This document shows, piece by piece, positions 18,574 through 27,126 of a DNA stretch of 64,000 nt (the first letter of the stretch is position 1; each line of letters begins with the position of its first letter). Below the pieces are notes generated by a model. That model did no database searches. It had not been told where the DNA came from and saw only the letters and a list, made by a program, of their open reading frames with translations. The stretch lies in the NCBI RefSeq assembly GCF_025403375.1, contig NZ_JAMPTM010000003.1:1-64000 (forward strand), in the 5' to 3' direction. A program made the position numbers and the translations under genes. This DNA is from Frankia gtarii (lineage in GTDB: Bacteria; Actinomycetota; Actinomycetes; Frankiales; Frankiaceae).

Positions 18574-19127
18574 GCCCGGACATGCCCACGTCGGCGGACG
18601 GCGGCGTGGCCCCGACGGACCGGCCGGCCCCGGCCTCGAACGCGGTGACCACCGCGGTGCTGCCGCGCGTCGGCATCGGCATCGACGTGCATCCGTTCGC
18701 GGCAGGTCGGCCGTGCTGGGTCGCCTGCCTGGAGTGGCCGGGGGAGACGGGCCTGGCCGGGCACTCGGACGGTGACGTCGCCGCGCACGCGACCTGTGAC
18801 GCACTGCTCACCGCATCGTGCCTCGGTGATCTGGGGAAGGTCTTCGGCACCGACCGGCCCGAGTACGCGGGCGCCTCCGGCGCGGTCCTGCTGGCCGAGA
18901 CGGCCCGGCTGCTGGCCGTCGGCGGCTGGGTCATCGGGAACGTGTCGGTCCAGGTCATCGGCAACCGCCCGCGGATGGCGGCGCGCCGCGAGCAGGCCCA
19001 GGAGGCGATGTCCGCGGCCCTGGGCGCCTCGGTGAGCCTCTCGGCGACGACCACCGACGGGCTCGGCCTGACCGGCCGGGGCGAGGGGCTCGCGGCGATC
19101 GCCACGGCCCTGGTCGTGCGGGCCTGA
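18570..19127 (+). CDS. ispF: IspF, 2-C-methyl-D-erythritol 2,4-cyclodiphosphate synthase
   Basis: Closes the cyclodiphosphate ring in the MEP pathway. Zinc site and fold motifs are present: [12 protein letters not shown] (Asp-x-His), [30 protein letters not shown], and [16 protein letters not shown]. The first 30 residues are a low-complexity extension before [13 protein letters not shown] take the GTG at 18570, overlapping the ispD stop (GTGA); an ATG at 18582 is an alternative. Length 185 aa, slightly longer than the typical 160 because of the extension. Confidence 0.94.
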   Translation: MSPDMPTSADGGVAPTDRPAPASNAVTTAVLPRVGIGIDVHPFAAGRPCWVACLEWPGETGLAGHSDGDVAAHATCDALLTASCLGDLGKVFGTDRPEYAGASGAVLLAETARLLAVGGWVIGNVSVQVIGNRPRMAARREQAQEAMSAALGASVSLSATTTDGLGLTGRGEGLAAIATALVVRA

Positions 19128-19230
19128 GCGCTGGCCGCGCCCGAGGGGTATGCCGATCCGGCATCGCTCGGTAGTGTGCCGACGGTGAGTGAAAGGCTGG
19201 GCCGTCGTTGGCCGCGCCCCGAGGAGTCTG

Positions 19231-19623
19231 ATGGCTGGTCGCCTTCCCGAGCCGGTGCGGGCCCTCGCGGACGCGCGGATCCACGTGGTCCTGGCCACGG
19301 TCCAACCCGACGGCTCGCCGCGGATGACTGTGCTCTGGGTGGATCGCGACGAGGACGAGCTGCTGCTGTCCACAGTGCGCGGACGCGCGAAGGAACGGGA
19401 CATCGCCCGTGATCCGCGGGTCGGGCTGATGTTCCTCGACCAGGAGAACCCCTACTCCTACGTCGAGGTGCGCGGCACCGCGACGCTGACCGCGCAGGGG
19501 GGCCGAGAGCTCATCGACCGGCTGTCGCTCAAGTACACCGGCGACATCTACCGGTGGGACGATCCGGGCGAGGTCCGGATCGTCATCCGGGTCGTGGCCG
19601 ACCGGGTGCTGACCGTCGGCTGA
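19231..19623 (+). CDS. PPOX-class flavin/F420-dependent oxidoreductase-like protein
   Basis: A 130-aa split-barrel protein of the pyridoxamine phosphate oxidase-like superfamily. Motifs: IHVVLATVQPDGSPRMTVLWVDRDEDELLLSTVRGRAKERDIARDPRVGLMFLDQENPYSYVEVRGTA, the usual first half of such flavin- or F420-binding proteins, and the KYTG segment near the C-terminus. The electron acceptor cannot be decided from sequence; F420 is plausible in actinobacteria (inference). GAGGAG precedes the ATG at 19231. It lies between ispF and cysS on the same strand, and an operon is possible. Confidence 0.85.
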   Translation: MAGRLPEPVRALADARIHVVLATVQPDGSPRMTVLWVDRDEDELLLSTVRGRAKERDIARDPRVGLMFLDQENPYSYVEVRGTATLTAQGGRELIDRLSLKYTGDIYRWDDPGEVRIVIRVVADRVLTVG

Positions 19624-19681
19624 CGGCCGGCTGACCCGGGCTGAGTGCCCGCCGCCGGAGCCGGAGCCGTACCCTTGACAG

Positions 19682-21211
19682 ATGGGTCTTCACCTCTACG
19701 ACACGCGTAGGCGGCGTGTGCGGCCATTTGAGCCGCTGCGCCCCGGTCACGTGGGCGTCTACGTGTGTGGACCCACCGTGCAGTCGCCGCCGCACGTGGG
19801 TCACCTCCGCACGGCCCTGCCGTTCGACTTGCTGCGCCGGTGGCTGGTGCAGTCCGGGCACGAGGTGACGCTCGTCCAGAACGTGACCGACATCGACGAC
19901 AAGATCATCACCAACGCGGACCGGGACGGCACCTCGGTCTGGGAGCTCGCCACCCGCCAGACCAGGGCCTTCGACGACGCCTACCGCACGATCGGCATCC
20001 TGCCGCCGACGATCCAGCCGCGCGCGACCGGCCACATCCCGGAGATGATCGCGCTGATCTCCGCGCTGATCGACGGCGGCCACGCCTACGCCGGCGGGGG
20101 CTCGGTCTGGTTCCGGGTCGGATCCTTCGCCGGTTACGGGGCCCTGTCACACCAGCGGCCGGATGCGATGCTGCCCTCGGCGGAGTCGGAGTCCGGCAAG
20201 TCCGATCCGCGGGACTTCGCGCTGTGGAAGGCCGCTCGCCCCGGCGAGCCGTTCTGGTCCTCGCCCTGGGGCGAGGGCCGTCCCGGCTGGCACCTGGAGT
20301 GCTCGGCGATGGCAGGGAAATACCTCGGCCCGGCCTTCGACATCCACGGCGGCGGGCTCGACCTGGTCTTCCCTCACCACGAGAACGAACGGGCGCAGAC
20401 GGTCTGCGCGGCGGACGGCGCCACCGGCGGGGACACCGGCGAGATGGCCCGGTACTGGATGCACGTCGGGCTGCTTACCACCGGCGGCACGAAAATGTCG
20501 AAGTCGCTCGGCAACTCGGTGCTCGTCGCCGACGCCCTCGGCGCCGTCCGTCCCCAGGTGCTGCGCTACCACCTGCTGTCGGCGCACTATCGGTCGACGC
20601 TCGAATACACCCCGGAGGCGCTGGACGAGTCAGCCGCGGCGCACGACCGGGTGGAGACCTTCGTCCGCAACGCACTCGACATCCTCGGCGGGCCGGGTGA
20701 GGCGGCGGCGCTGGCGGCCGACGACGGCCCGTCCCTGCCCGGGGCAGCCGTCCGGGGACGGGCGGCTCGGGGCGGCCCCGGCAGCGAGGCCGTGGGCGGC
20801 ACCGCGGGAGATGCGGTGACGGGGCTGACCCCGCAGCGGGCATGGGCCGACTTCGAAGCGGCCATGGACGACGATCTCGCGGTCGGTCGCGCGCTGGCGG
20901 CCATCTTCGGCGCGGTGGGTCAGGGCAATCAGGTGCTGTCGAAGGCGCACAGCCGCCAGCTGGCAGGCTGGGTCAACGTCACCCGCCGGATGCTCGGCGT
21001 CCTCGGGCTCGACCCGCACGAGCAGTGGCCCTCCGCCGGCGCCGAGCTTCGGCCCGCGCTCGATGGGGTCATGCAGATCGCGCTGGATCTGCGCTCGGCG
21101 GCGCGAGCCCGGCGGGACTACGCCGAGGCGGACTCGATCCGTTCGCGGCTCGCGGCGGTCGGCCTCATCGTCGAGGACACCCCTGAAGGGCAGCGCTGGC
21201 ACCTGGCCTGA
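19682..21211 (+). CDS. cysS: Cysteinyl-tRNA synthetase
   Basis: Charges tRNA-Cys. Class I signatures: HVGH ([16 protein letters not shown], the HIGH motif, with the zinc-binding Cys at its start), the zinc ligands GWHLECSAM and HHENERAQT, and KMSKS at about residue 272. An Ala/Gly-rich insertion (residues 335-380) separates the catalytic core from the C-terminal helical domain (DPHEQWP ... [18 protein letters not shown]). Length 509 aa is somewhat above the usual 460-480 because of that insertion. A long hairpin follows the stop codon. Confidence 0.96.
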   Translation: MGLHLYDTRRRRVRPFEPLRPGHVGVYVCGPTVQSPPHVGHLRTALPFDLLRRWLVQSGHEVTLVQNVTDIDDKIITNADRDGTSVWELATRQTRAFDDAYRTIGILPPTIQPRATGHIPEMIALISALIDGGHAYAGGGSVWFRVGSFAGYGALSHQRPDAMLPSAESESGKSDPRDFALWKAARPGEPFWSSPWGEGRPGWHLECSAMAGKYLGPAFDIHGGGLDLVFPHHENERAQTVCAADGATGGDTGEMARYWMHVGLLTTGGTKMSKSLGNSVLVADALGAVRPQVLRYHLLSAHYRSTLEYTPEALDESAAAHDRVETFVRNALDILGGPGEAAALAADDGPSLPGAAVRGRAARGGPGSEAVGGTAGDAVTGLTPQRAWADFEAAMDDDLAVGRALAAIFGAVGQGNQVLSKAHSRQLAGWVNVTRRMLGVLGLDPHEQWPSAGAELRPALDGVMQIALDLRSAARARRDYAEADSIRSRLAAVGLIVEDTPEGQRWHLA

Positions 21212-21219
21212 GCCCGCTC

Positions 21220-21251
21220 GGCGGCGGCCCCGCAAGCGCGGGGCTGCCGCC
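21220..21251 (+). terminator. Hairpin terminator after cysS
   Basis: A 14-bp stem, GGCGGCGGCCCCGC paired with GCGGGGCTGCCGCC, and loop AAGC, nine bases after the cysS stop. No T-run. It stands between convergent genes. Confidence 0.65.
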
Positions 21252-21338
21252 CGGCCGCCCAGCCGGGTGCCCGGTTACGACGGCGCGCGCAGATTGCCTG
21301 CCGGTCGTGTATCAGGCAGACAGTCTTGTGGAACGTTC

Positions 21339-21367
21339 GGCGCCGGCCTGAGCCACGGGCCGGCGCC
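21339..21367 (-). terminator. Hairpin terminator after the FHA gene
   Basis: A 10-bp perfect stem, GGCGCCGGCC and GGCCGGCGCC, around a 9-base loop, seven bases beyond the stop codon of the minus-strand FHA gene. Confidence 0.6.
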
Positions 21368-21373
21368 TGCCGA

Positions 21374-22855
21374 TCAGCGTGCGCGCAACGTGATGCGCGT
21401 CCAGGCACCCAGGTAGACGCGGTCGCCGTCCCGGAGCGGGACGGGCTGGCCGGGTTCGATCGGGTCCGGCTCGTCGTTGAGCCGGGTGCCGTTCGTCGAG
21501 CCGGGGTCGCGCACGGCATAGCCGCCGTCGGGGAGCTGCTCGAACAGCGCGTGGCTGCGCGAGATCCCCGGATCCTCCGGCGCGCCGGACAGGTCGATGT
21601 CCGGGTGGATGCCACGCGACTCGCTGCGCCGCCCGACGAGCATCTGCTCGCCGGCAAGCGCGAAGACGCGGCGCGGGTAAAAGGTCGGGAACGGCACCCG
21701 GTGGTCGTCGCCGCTGTCGTAGTACTCGCGCTCCGCCTCGACGATGGCCTCCCAGACGGTGGCCCCCGCCGGGGGACGGTCACGTTCCCACCCGCCGGCG
21801 CCACGCGGGTCGTCGGCGATCGGATCGCGCCGACCACCCCGCCCGGCATCGTGGCGCGGGTCGTCGAGGTCCGGGCCGCTCAGCCGCGGGTCGTCGAACC
21901 GCGGATCGCCTCCGGGCCGGGCGTAACGGGGGTCGGTGGTGTGCCGCGGATCCACGCTGCGGCCCGGCAGACTCCGGTCGGGCGCGGCGCCTGGGTCGAG
22001 GCCCAGCGGGTCGGCCTCGTAGCCGTACCCCTCGTCGCGTCGGCTGCGGCGATGGGTGTCGGACTCGCGGTCCAGGTCCTCGCCGTACCCACCAGCGCCG
22101 CGGCCCTCCCGGGCCGGCGGGTAGCCGCCGCGGTCGGCGTCGGGGTACCCGGCCGGGGCGCGGTCGTCGCGGCCGGTGGGGTAGCCGCCGCGGTCGGCCC
22201 GTTCGTCGGGGGCGCGGCCGTAGGGGTCGCGGTCGGCGTCGGGGTATCCGGCCGGGGCGCGGTCGTCGCGGCTGTAGGGGTCACGTCCGCGGTCGGCCCG
22301 CTCGTCGGGGACGCGGCCGTCGGGGACGCGGCCGTCGGGGACGCGGCCGTCAGGGGCGCGGCCGTAGGGGTCGCGGTCGGCGTCGGGGTACCCGGCCGGG
22401 GCGCGGTCGTCGCGGCCGTAGGGGTCGCGTCCGCGGTCGGCCCGCTCGTCGGTGCCCGGCCGGTCGTCGCGCCGCCGAGCGTAGGCGTCACGGTCGAAGC
22501 CGCCCGGGTCGTCGTACGGGCCCGCCGGGTAGCCGCGACCGCCACGGGGCTGGTCGGCGTAGCCGTCCCGGCCGTACCCGCCGTACGGGTCGCCGCCGCG
22601 TGGCGGATCCCCCGCGCCGGACTGGTCGGCCGGCGAGCGCCGGATGCCCAGCTGATCGTAGCCCCCCGCACCGACGGCGTCCGGGTCGTCCGGCTGCGAC
22701 GGGCCGCGCCGACGCTGGCCGCCGGGCTCGTCCGTCCCATAAGGAGACCGACCACCGTCGTCGGGACGATATTCGTATCTCTCCTGACCACTCATGATCC
22801 CAATTCCGCACCGATCGCAGTAGTCGGGTCGTGAGACAGGTGCCCCGCAGGGCAA
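21374..22855 (-). CDS. FHA-domain protein with a long disordered repeat region
   Basis: A 493-aa protein. The N-terminus carries a partial zinc ribbon (CGAPVSRPDYCDRCG). Residues 20-370 are low-complexity, built from repeats rich in Asp, Arg, Gly, Tyr and Pro (DPYGRDDRAPAGYPDADR; DGRVPDGRVP). The C-terminal 100 residues are an FHA domain (LVGRRSESRGIHPDIDL ... GISRSHALFEQ ... DPGSTNGTRLN), which binds phosphothreonine peptides. The start is a TTG at 22855: AGGTGAGGG lies just before it, it follows the VWA gene by 15 bp, and it keeps the cysteines. An ATG at 22795 would lose them. Third gene of the PP2C-VWA-FHA operon; a phospho-signalling adaptor (inference). Confidence 0.85.
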   Translation of the reverse strand: MPCGAPVSRPDYCDRCGIGIMSGQERYEYRPDDGGRSPYGTDEPGGQRRRGPSQPDDPDAVGAGGYDQLGIRRSPADQSGAGDPPRGGDPYGGYGRDGYADQPRGGRGYPAGPYDDPGGFDRDAYARRRDDRPGTDERADRGRDPYGRDDRAPAGYPDADRDPYGRAPDGRVPDGRVPDGRVPDERADRGRDPYSRDDRAPAGYPDADRDPYGRAPDERADRGGYPTGRDDRAPAGYPDADRGGYPPAREGRGAGGYGEDLDRESDTHRRSRRDEGYGYEADPLGLDPGAAPDRSLPGRSVDPRHTTDPRYARPGGDPRFDDPRLSGPDLDDPRHDAGRGGRRDPIADDPRGAGGWERDRPPAGATVWEAIVEAEREYYDSGDDHRVPFPTFYPRRVFALAGEQMLVGRRSESRGIHPDIDLSGAPEDPGISRSHALFEQLPDGGYAVRDPGSTNGTRLNDEPDPIEPGQPVPLRDGDRVYLGAWTRITLRAR

Positions 22856-22870
22856 CGTGCCCTCACCTGA

Positions 22871-24199
22871 TCACCGGTTCACCCGGAGGGTCCTCGTCGA
22901 CCGTGTGTCAAGGACCATCTCATCGATCTTCTTGACGTTCTTCTTCAACCGAACCGTACCTGTTGTGGCATTGTCGATGTGCACCACCTTCTGTAGGAGG
23001 CGGTAGGTGTCTTCGTTGCCGGAGGCGAGCGCCAGCTGGGCCCCACGTCCGAGCAACAGTGTTGCAGTGGCCTCGTCGCCGGATTGACGCGCCTCCAGGC
23101 CACGCAGCACCGAGGCCGTGAGCTCGGCCTGCCCGGTGTAGTGGGCAACGGCCGCGCTGACCCTGGTGGAGCGCGTCTCGTCGTCGGTCCACACCGCTCT
23201 CACCAGCGTCTGCGACGTTTCCCGGCCGTCGATGACGAGGCTGACTCGCGCGGCCAACGCCTCGGTCCCGACCGGCCGGGCCGGCACCCGGATGTTCAGG
23301 TGGTAGTCGCGCGACTCCGTTCCCCACGCGCCGGTAAGGTAGTCGACGTTGTGATCATCGGACGTGGTCGCCTCGACCTTCAGGTCGCGCAGCGTGGGGG
23401 AGACTTCCCGGAGAAACCCCACCTTGGCGCCCCGCGGGGTCCACACCCGCAGCGCCACCCGGTCCGTGGCTCGGCTGGTGGCGGTCGCGATCACGCTGGT
23501 GAAGTCCGCGACGAGCTCATCCGGGCTGCCGATCGCGTCGACCGTGCCCAGCAGGTCCGTCGCGATCAGCCGCAGCTCGTCGACGTGCCAGTCGATGCCA
23601 ATGCCCCGGCAGTCGCATTGAAACCGCCCGCGGGACGCGGCGACGGCCGCTGCCAGGTCCGTCGCCAGCTCGCCGTTCTGGCCGTCGGTGAGTAGCAGCG
23701 CGTGCGCGACGGCCTGCGGCCTGGTCCCCGTCAGCGCCCGCGCCAGGTCAAGCCAGCGGCCGATGGCGGTGCCGCCGTGCGGCTCCATCTGGTTCACCGC
23801 GCGGCGGGCCTGCTCCCGGGTTGCGGGGGTGGCAGCCACCACGCGCGGACCGTCCGGGTAGATCATGCTGGCGGCGCCGGTGCCGCGCACGATCGCGAAC
23901 CAGACACCGTCGGGCAGGCAGTCGATGGCGGCGCACGTCGCCCGGCGCGCCTGGGCGATCTTCTCCGGCGGATTCGCCATCGAGCCCGAGCAGTCGAGCA
24001 GGAGGACCTCGACGAGTTCCGGGCGCGGTGATCCGTCCGACGGTGGGGTGCCGTCCCACGGTGGGGTGCCGGCGCGGCTGGCGAGCCCGTGCGGGCTGTC
24101 GGGCCGGCCGGTCGACGTCACGGTGACCACGGCGTGCACGTCCGTCCCGCCGGGCGGGAGGTACTCGTTCTGGTAGACCTCCGCGGTGAACGCACCCAT
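22871..24199 (-). CDS. von Willebrand factor A domain protein, 442 aa
   Basis: An N-terminal beta segment (TAEVYQNEYLPPGGTDVHAVVTVTS) leads into a VWA domain (about residues 65-245) whose metal-ion site DxSxS reads LLLDCSGSM; the further site residues T (GGTAIG) and D (LLTDGQ) are present. After it come a beta-rich domain (DRVALRVWTPRGAKVGFLREVSPTL) and a helical C-terminus. VWA domains bind protein partners through the metal ion. The ATG overlaps the PP2C TGA by one base (TGATG), so the genes are coupled. Together with the phosphatase and FHA protein it probably forms a Ser/Thr phosphorylation signalling module. Confidence 0.88.
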   Translation of the reverse strand: MGAFTAEVYQNEYLPPGGTDVHAVVTVTSTGRPDSPHGLASRAGTPPWDGTPPSDGSPRPELVEVLLLDCSGSMANPPEKIAQARRATCAAIDCLPDGVWFAIVRGTGAASMIYPDGPRVVAATPATREQARRAVNQMEPHGGTAIGRWLDLARALTGTRPQAVAHALLLTDGQNGELATDLAAAVAASRGRFQCDCRGIGIDWHVDELRLIATDLLGTVDAIGSPDELVADFTSVIATATSRATDRVALRVWTPRGAKVGFLREVSPTLRDLKVEATTSDDHNVDYLTGAWGTESRDYHLNIRVPARPVGTEALAARVSLVIDGRETSQTLVRAVWTDDETRSTRVSAAVAHYTGQAELTASVLRGLEARQSGDEATATLLLGRGAQLALASGNEDTYRLLQKVVHIDNATTGTVRLKKNVKKIDEMVLDTRSTRTLRVNR

Positions 24200-25314
24200 C
24201 AGTGATCCACCCTGGCGGCGACCACGGTGATGTTGTCGTGGCCGCCGGCGTCGATGGCGAAGTCGACGAGGTGGCGGGCGACATCGATCGCCGTGCAGTG
24301 CGGTGGTAGCTGGTTGACCAGCGAGGCCATCACGTCCGGCCGGGAGGCGTAGTTCCACAACCCGTCGGAGCAGACCAGCACCGTGGCCGGCATCTCGATC
24401 GGGAAGATCTCCGTGTGTGGGGCCACGTCCTCGACGTCGCCGCCGAGCCAGCGGGTCAGCGTGTGCGCCCGCCGATGCGTCTCGGCCTCGTTGGCGGGGA
24501 TGAGACCCGCCCGAGCGGCCTCGGCGGCCCAGGTGTCGTCCGAGGTCAGCCGCTCGCACCAGCGCGGCCCGAGCAGGTAGACCCGGCTGTCGCCGACCCA
24601 GCCGACGGTGACCATGCCGGGACCGTCGGGCGTCGGTGGGGTGACGATGGCGGCGGCGAAGGTGCAGGACGGTGCCATCCGTCCCTCTACTGCGCTGAGC
24701 TGGGCGATTGTGGCCTGCGCCGCGTCGACGGCGGCGTGCAGCGCGGCCTCCGCGTCCTCCGGGGAGAAGCCTCCGACGATCGCGCGCGGCGCCGTGCGCG
24801 GCTCGTCGTACCCCGAGTACGCCGGCTCCAGGATGTCCAGCATGTCGTCGGCCGCGCTGGCGCCACGAGGGGGGCGGGTGTCGAGGTGGACCGGACGGCC
24901 GGGTCCGTGGGCCCGCACGGCGTCCGCGAGCACCGCCATCGCGGTTGCGGCGGCGGCGGCCGATGCCTGACCGGAGCCGGGCGTGGTCGAGACTCCGTCG
25001 CACACCACCGCGATGAGCGTGCCGTAGACGACGGCGAGCCCCATCGCGTCCTCGTTGGTCGTGTGGCGCACCCCCCGGTCGCACACGCCGGCCAGCTCGC
25101 CGAGGTCGACCTCGCTGTGGTCGGCGTCGCCGTGCGCCGGGTCCGGACCCTCCAGCGGGTGGCCGCAGAGCTCGCAGTAGTGGTCGTCGGAGTACACCGG
25201 CGCCGCACACACGGGGCAGCGGCCCAGGTCGTCATCGGGGTCGAAGGCCCCGCTCCCGGTGAGCTGGTAAGCCACCGTGGGTGCGTCGTCGTGCGCGTTG
25301 AGGTCCACCGTCAT
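24199..25314 (-). CDS. PP2C-type Ser/Thr protein phosphatase with zinc ribbon
   Basis: A 371-aa soluble phosphatase. It starts with a zinc ribbon (CPVCAAPVYSDDHYCELCG, residues 33-51), then the PP2C domain: CDRGVRHTTNEDAMG, VVCDGVS (metal-binding Asp), VGWVGDSRVYLL, CSDGLWNYASRPD, and GGHDNITVVAARV. All metal-coordinating aspartates are visible. It should remove phosphate from Ser/Thr-phosphorylated proteins. The ATG at 25314 is the most plausible start, as the frame upstream is Arg-rich. First gene of the operon with the VWA and FHA proteins. A kinase is not adjacent; the nearest one here is at 37590-39527. Confidence 0.9.
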   Translation of the reverse strand: MTVDLNAHDDAPTVAYQLTGSGAFDPDDDLGRCPVCAAPVYSDDHYCELCGHPLEGPDPAHGDADHSEVDLGELAGVCDRGVRHTTNEDAMGLAVVYGTLIAVVCDGVSTTPGSGQASAAAAATAMAVLADAVRAHGPGRPVHLDTRPPRGASAADDMLDILEPAYSGYDEPRTAPRAIVGGFSPEDAEAALHAAVDAAQATIAQLSAVEGRMAPSCTFAAAIVTPPTPDGPGMVTVGWVGDSRVYLLGPRWCERLTSDDTWAAEAARAGLIPANEAETHRRAHTLTRWLGGDVEDVAPHTEIFPIEMPATVLVCSDGLWNYASRPDVMASLVNQLPPHCTAIDVARHLVDFAIDAGGHDNITVVAARVDH

Positions 25315-25961
25315 GCCGCCGGGAGGGAACGTTCGCGTGCGGGCGGTGTGCGCAGAGCCATGTGCTGGGTGCCTCCTGCCCCTGCTGATCCGGTTATCGG
25401 AGCTCGCCGCCGTCGCTCCGCGACGCCGAGGGCGCACGGCCGGCGACCGGACGAACTGGTCACACGCGTCGAGCTGGTCATCCTGGATTCATGGGACGTA
25501 TTCTCCCAGCTTCCCCCGCGGCCCGTCGACGACGGAGATCGCCCTGGGCGAGCCAGGTCCCGGCGCATCCTCCTTCGCCGGTGCGCAAACTCAACAGAGC
25601 GTAAGGGTCGAGTGTCGACGATGGTGGCGGCCATGCCACCGCCGGGGCGTCGGCCGTGGCGGCCGACCCGGGCCCGCGCTCGTCGATCATCGGCTGGACC
25701 TCCGCTCGGGCCGAACCGGCTGGGACCACCCAGGTCACCGGCGTGGGACTGCCGCCTCAGGATAGGGCGCCGGACAGCCCCGAACGACCATGTCGTGGCA
25801 GGTGGTCGGGTTCGAGCCCGTCAGACCCCCGACCGGGGGCCCCTGGCGGGCTCGCCAGCCGGGCCGGGGCGGTCGTGTTCGGCGCCGGCCGCGTCCCCGG
25901 CGCCGGCCGTATACCGTGGTGACATGGTCATTTCCGCGGCGCACGCCGGTCGGTGGCACTG
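25315..25961. other. Divergent noncoding region between the PP2C operon and rlmB
   Basis: About 650 bp. Open frames here are shadows rich in Arg/Gly/Pro. It should contain the two divergent promoters. I see no clear operator or hairpin. Confidence 0.4.
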
Positions 25962-26990
25962 ATGGCCGGCGCCGCGCGCCGCGGTGGCGGCGGGATCGCC
26001 CGGGGCGGGCAGGGCGGCCGGGCCGGTAAGACGGGCTCGCATCGCAAGGGAGCCGGTGCCGGCAGCGGTGGCCAGGGCCGCAAGGCCCTGGAGGGCCGTA
26101 AGGCGACCCCGCCAGCCCATCTGCGTCCCGGCCATCCCGCCCAGCGCCGGGCGGCCGCCGGCCGGGCCGCGCAAACCGGGGAGCGGGGGCGGGGCGCCGC
26201 CGACGCAGCCCAGGCCGGGCAGGCAGGCCCGCGCTCGCGGCGGCCCGAGGCCGACGAGCTGGTCGTCGGCCGCAACGCGGTGGTCGAGGCGCTGCGCGCC
26301 GGGGTGCCGGCGTCGAGCCTCTACGTCGCCGGTGGCCTGGACTTCGATGAGCGGCTCGCCGACGCGCGCCGCCTTGCCGCGCGGGCGGGGATCGCGGTGG
26401 TCGACGTCGCCCGCCCGGACCTCGACCGGATGTGCGGCACGGCGCCGCATCAGGGGCTCGCCCTGTCGGTCCCGCCGTTTCGCTACGCGCATCCCGACGA
26501 CCTGCTTGCCCGCGTGCGTGCCTCGGCTCCCGGCCTGCTGGTCGCGCTCGACGGCGTCACCGATCCCCGCAATCTCGGTGCCGTGGTGCGATCCGCGGCG
26601 GCCTTCGGCGCCCATGGCGTCGTGGTGCCCGAGCGACGCGCCGCCGGGATAACCGCCGCCGCCTGGAAGACGTCGGCGGGTGCCGCCGCCCGGCTGCCGG
26701 TCGCCCGAGCCACCAATCTCGCGAGGACCCTGGTGTCCTTCGCCGAGTCCGGCCTGTTCGTCGTCGGGCTGGCCGCGGACGCCGACACGACCATCGACGA
26801 GCTGGAGATGGCAACCGATCCGATCGTGCTGGTGATCGGGTCCGAGGGGCGTGGGCTGTCCCGGCTGGTCGAGGAGCGCTGCGACGTGACAGTCCGCATT
26901 CCGATGGCCGGGGCGGTCGAGTCCCTCAACGCCGGAGTGGCCGCCGGCATTGCGCTGGCCGAGATCGCCCGCCGCCGCCGCCGCGCCTGA
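25962..26990 (+). CDS. rlmB: 23S rRNA (guanosine-2'-O)-methyltransferase RlmB (TrmH family)
   Basis: A SPOUT-fold RNA 2'-O-methyltransferase. Residues 1-95 are a basic, Gly/Ala-rich disordered extension common in actinobacterial homologues. The substrate-binding domain follows ([28 protein letters not shown] ... PHQGLALSV), then the catalytic knot with its three motifs: [34 protein letters not shown], and [23 protein letters not shown] start at the ATG 25962 (MAGAARRGG); a GTG at 25953 is in frame. Position after cysS agrees with the mycobacterial order, though here the FHA operon is inserted between them. Confidence 0.94.
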   Translation: MAGAARRGGGGIARGGQGGRAGKTGSHRKGAGAGSGGQGRKALEGRKATPPAHLRPGHPAQRRAAAGRAAQTGERGRGAADAAQAGQAGPRSRRPEADELVVGRNAVVEALRAGVPASSLYVAGGLDFDERLADARRLAARAGIAVVDVARPDLDRMCGTAPHQGLALSVPPFRYAHPDDLLARVRASAPGLLVALDGVTDPRNLGAVVRSAAAFGAHGVVVPERRAAGITAAAWKTSAGAAARLPVARATNLARTLVSFAESGLFVVGLAADADTTIDELEMATDPIVLVIGSEGRGLSRLVEERCDVTVRIPMAGAVESLNAGVAAGIALAEIARRRRRA

Positions 26991-27126
26991 CCGATTCCCG
27001 ATTCCCGGTGCCCCCGGAAGGTCACGCAGCCGAGTAACTCGCGGCGGAATGCGCAGACCGCCCCGGCGTCCTTGTAGCCTCATGCCCTAACTTGGGCGTC
27101 GGGCCATCTCGGGGGAACGGACGACG

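Noticed and set aside
22140-22440. Regular repeats resembling a CRISPR array
   Set aside because: Units are in frame and encode the Asp/Arg/Gly/Tyr repeats of the FHA protein; no unique spacers or cas genes.
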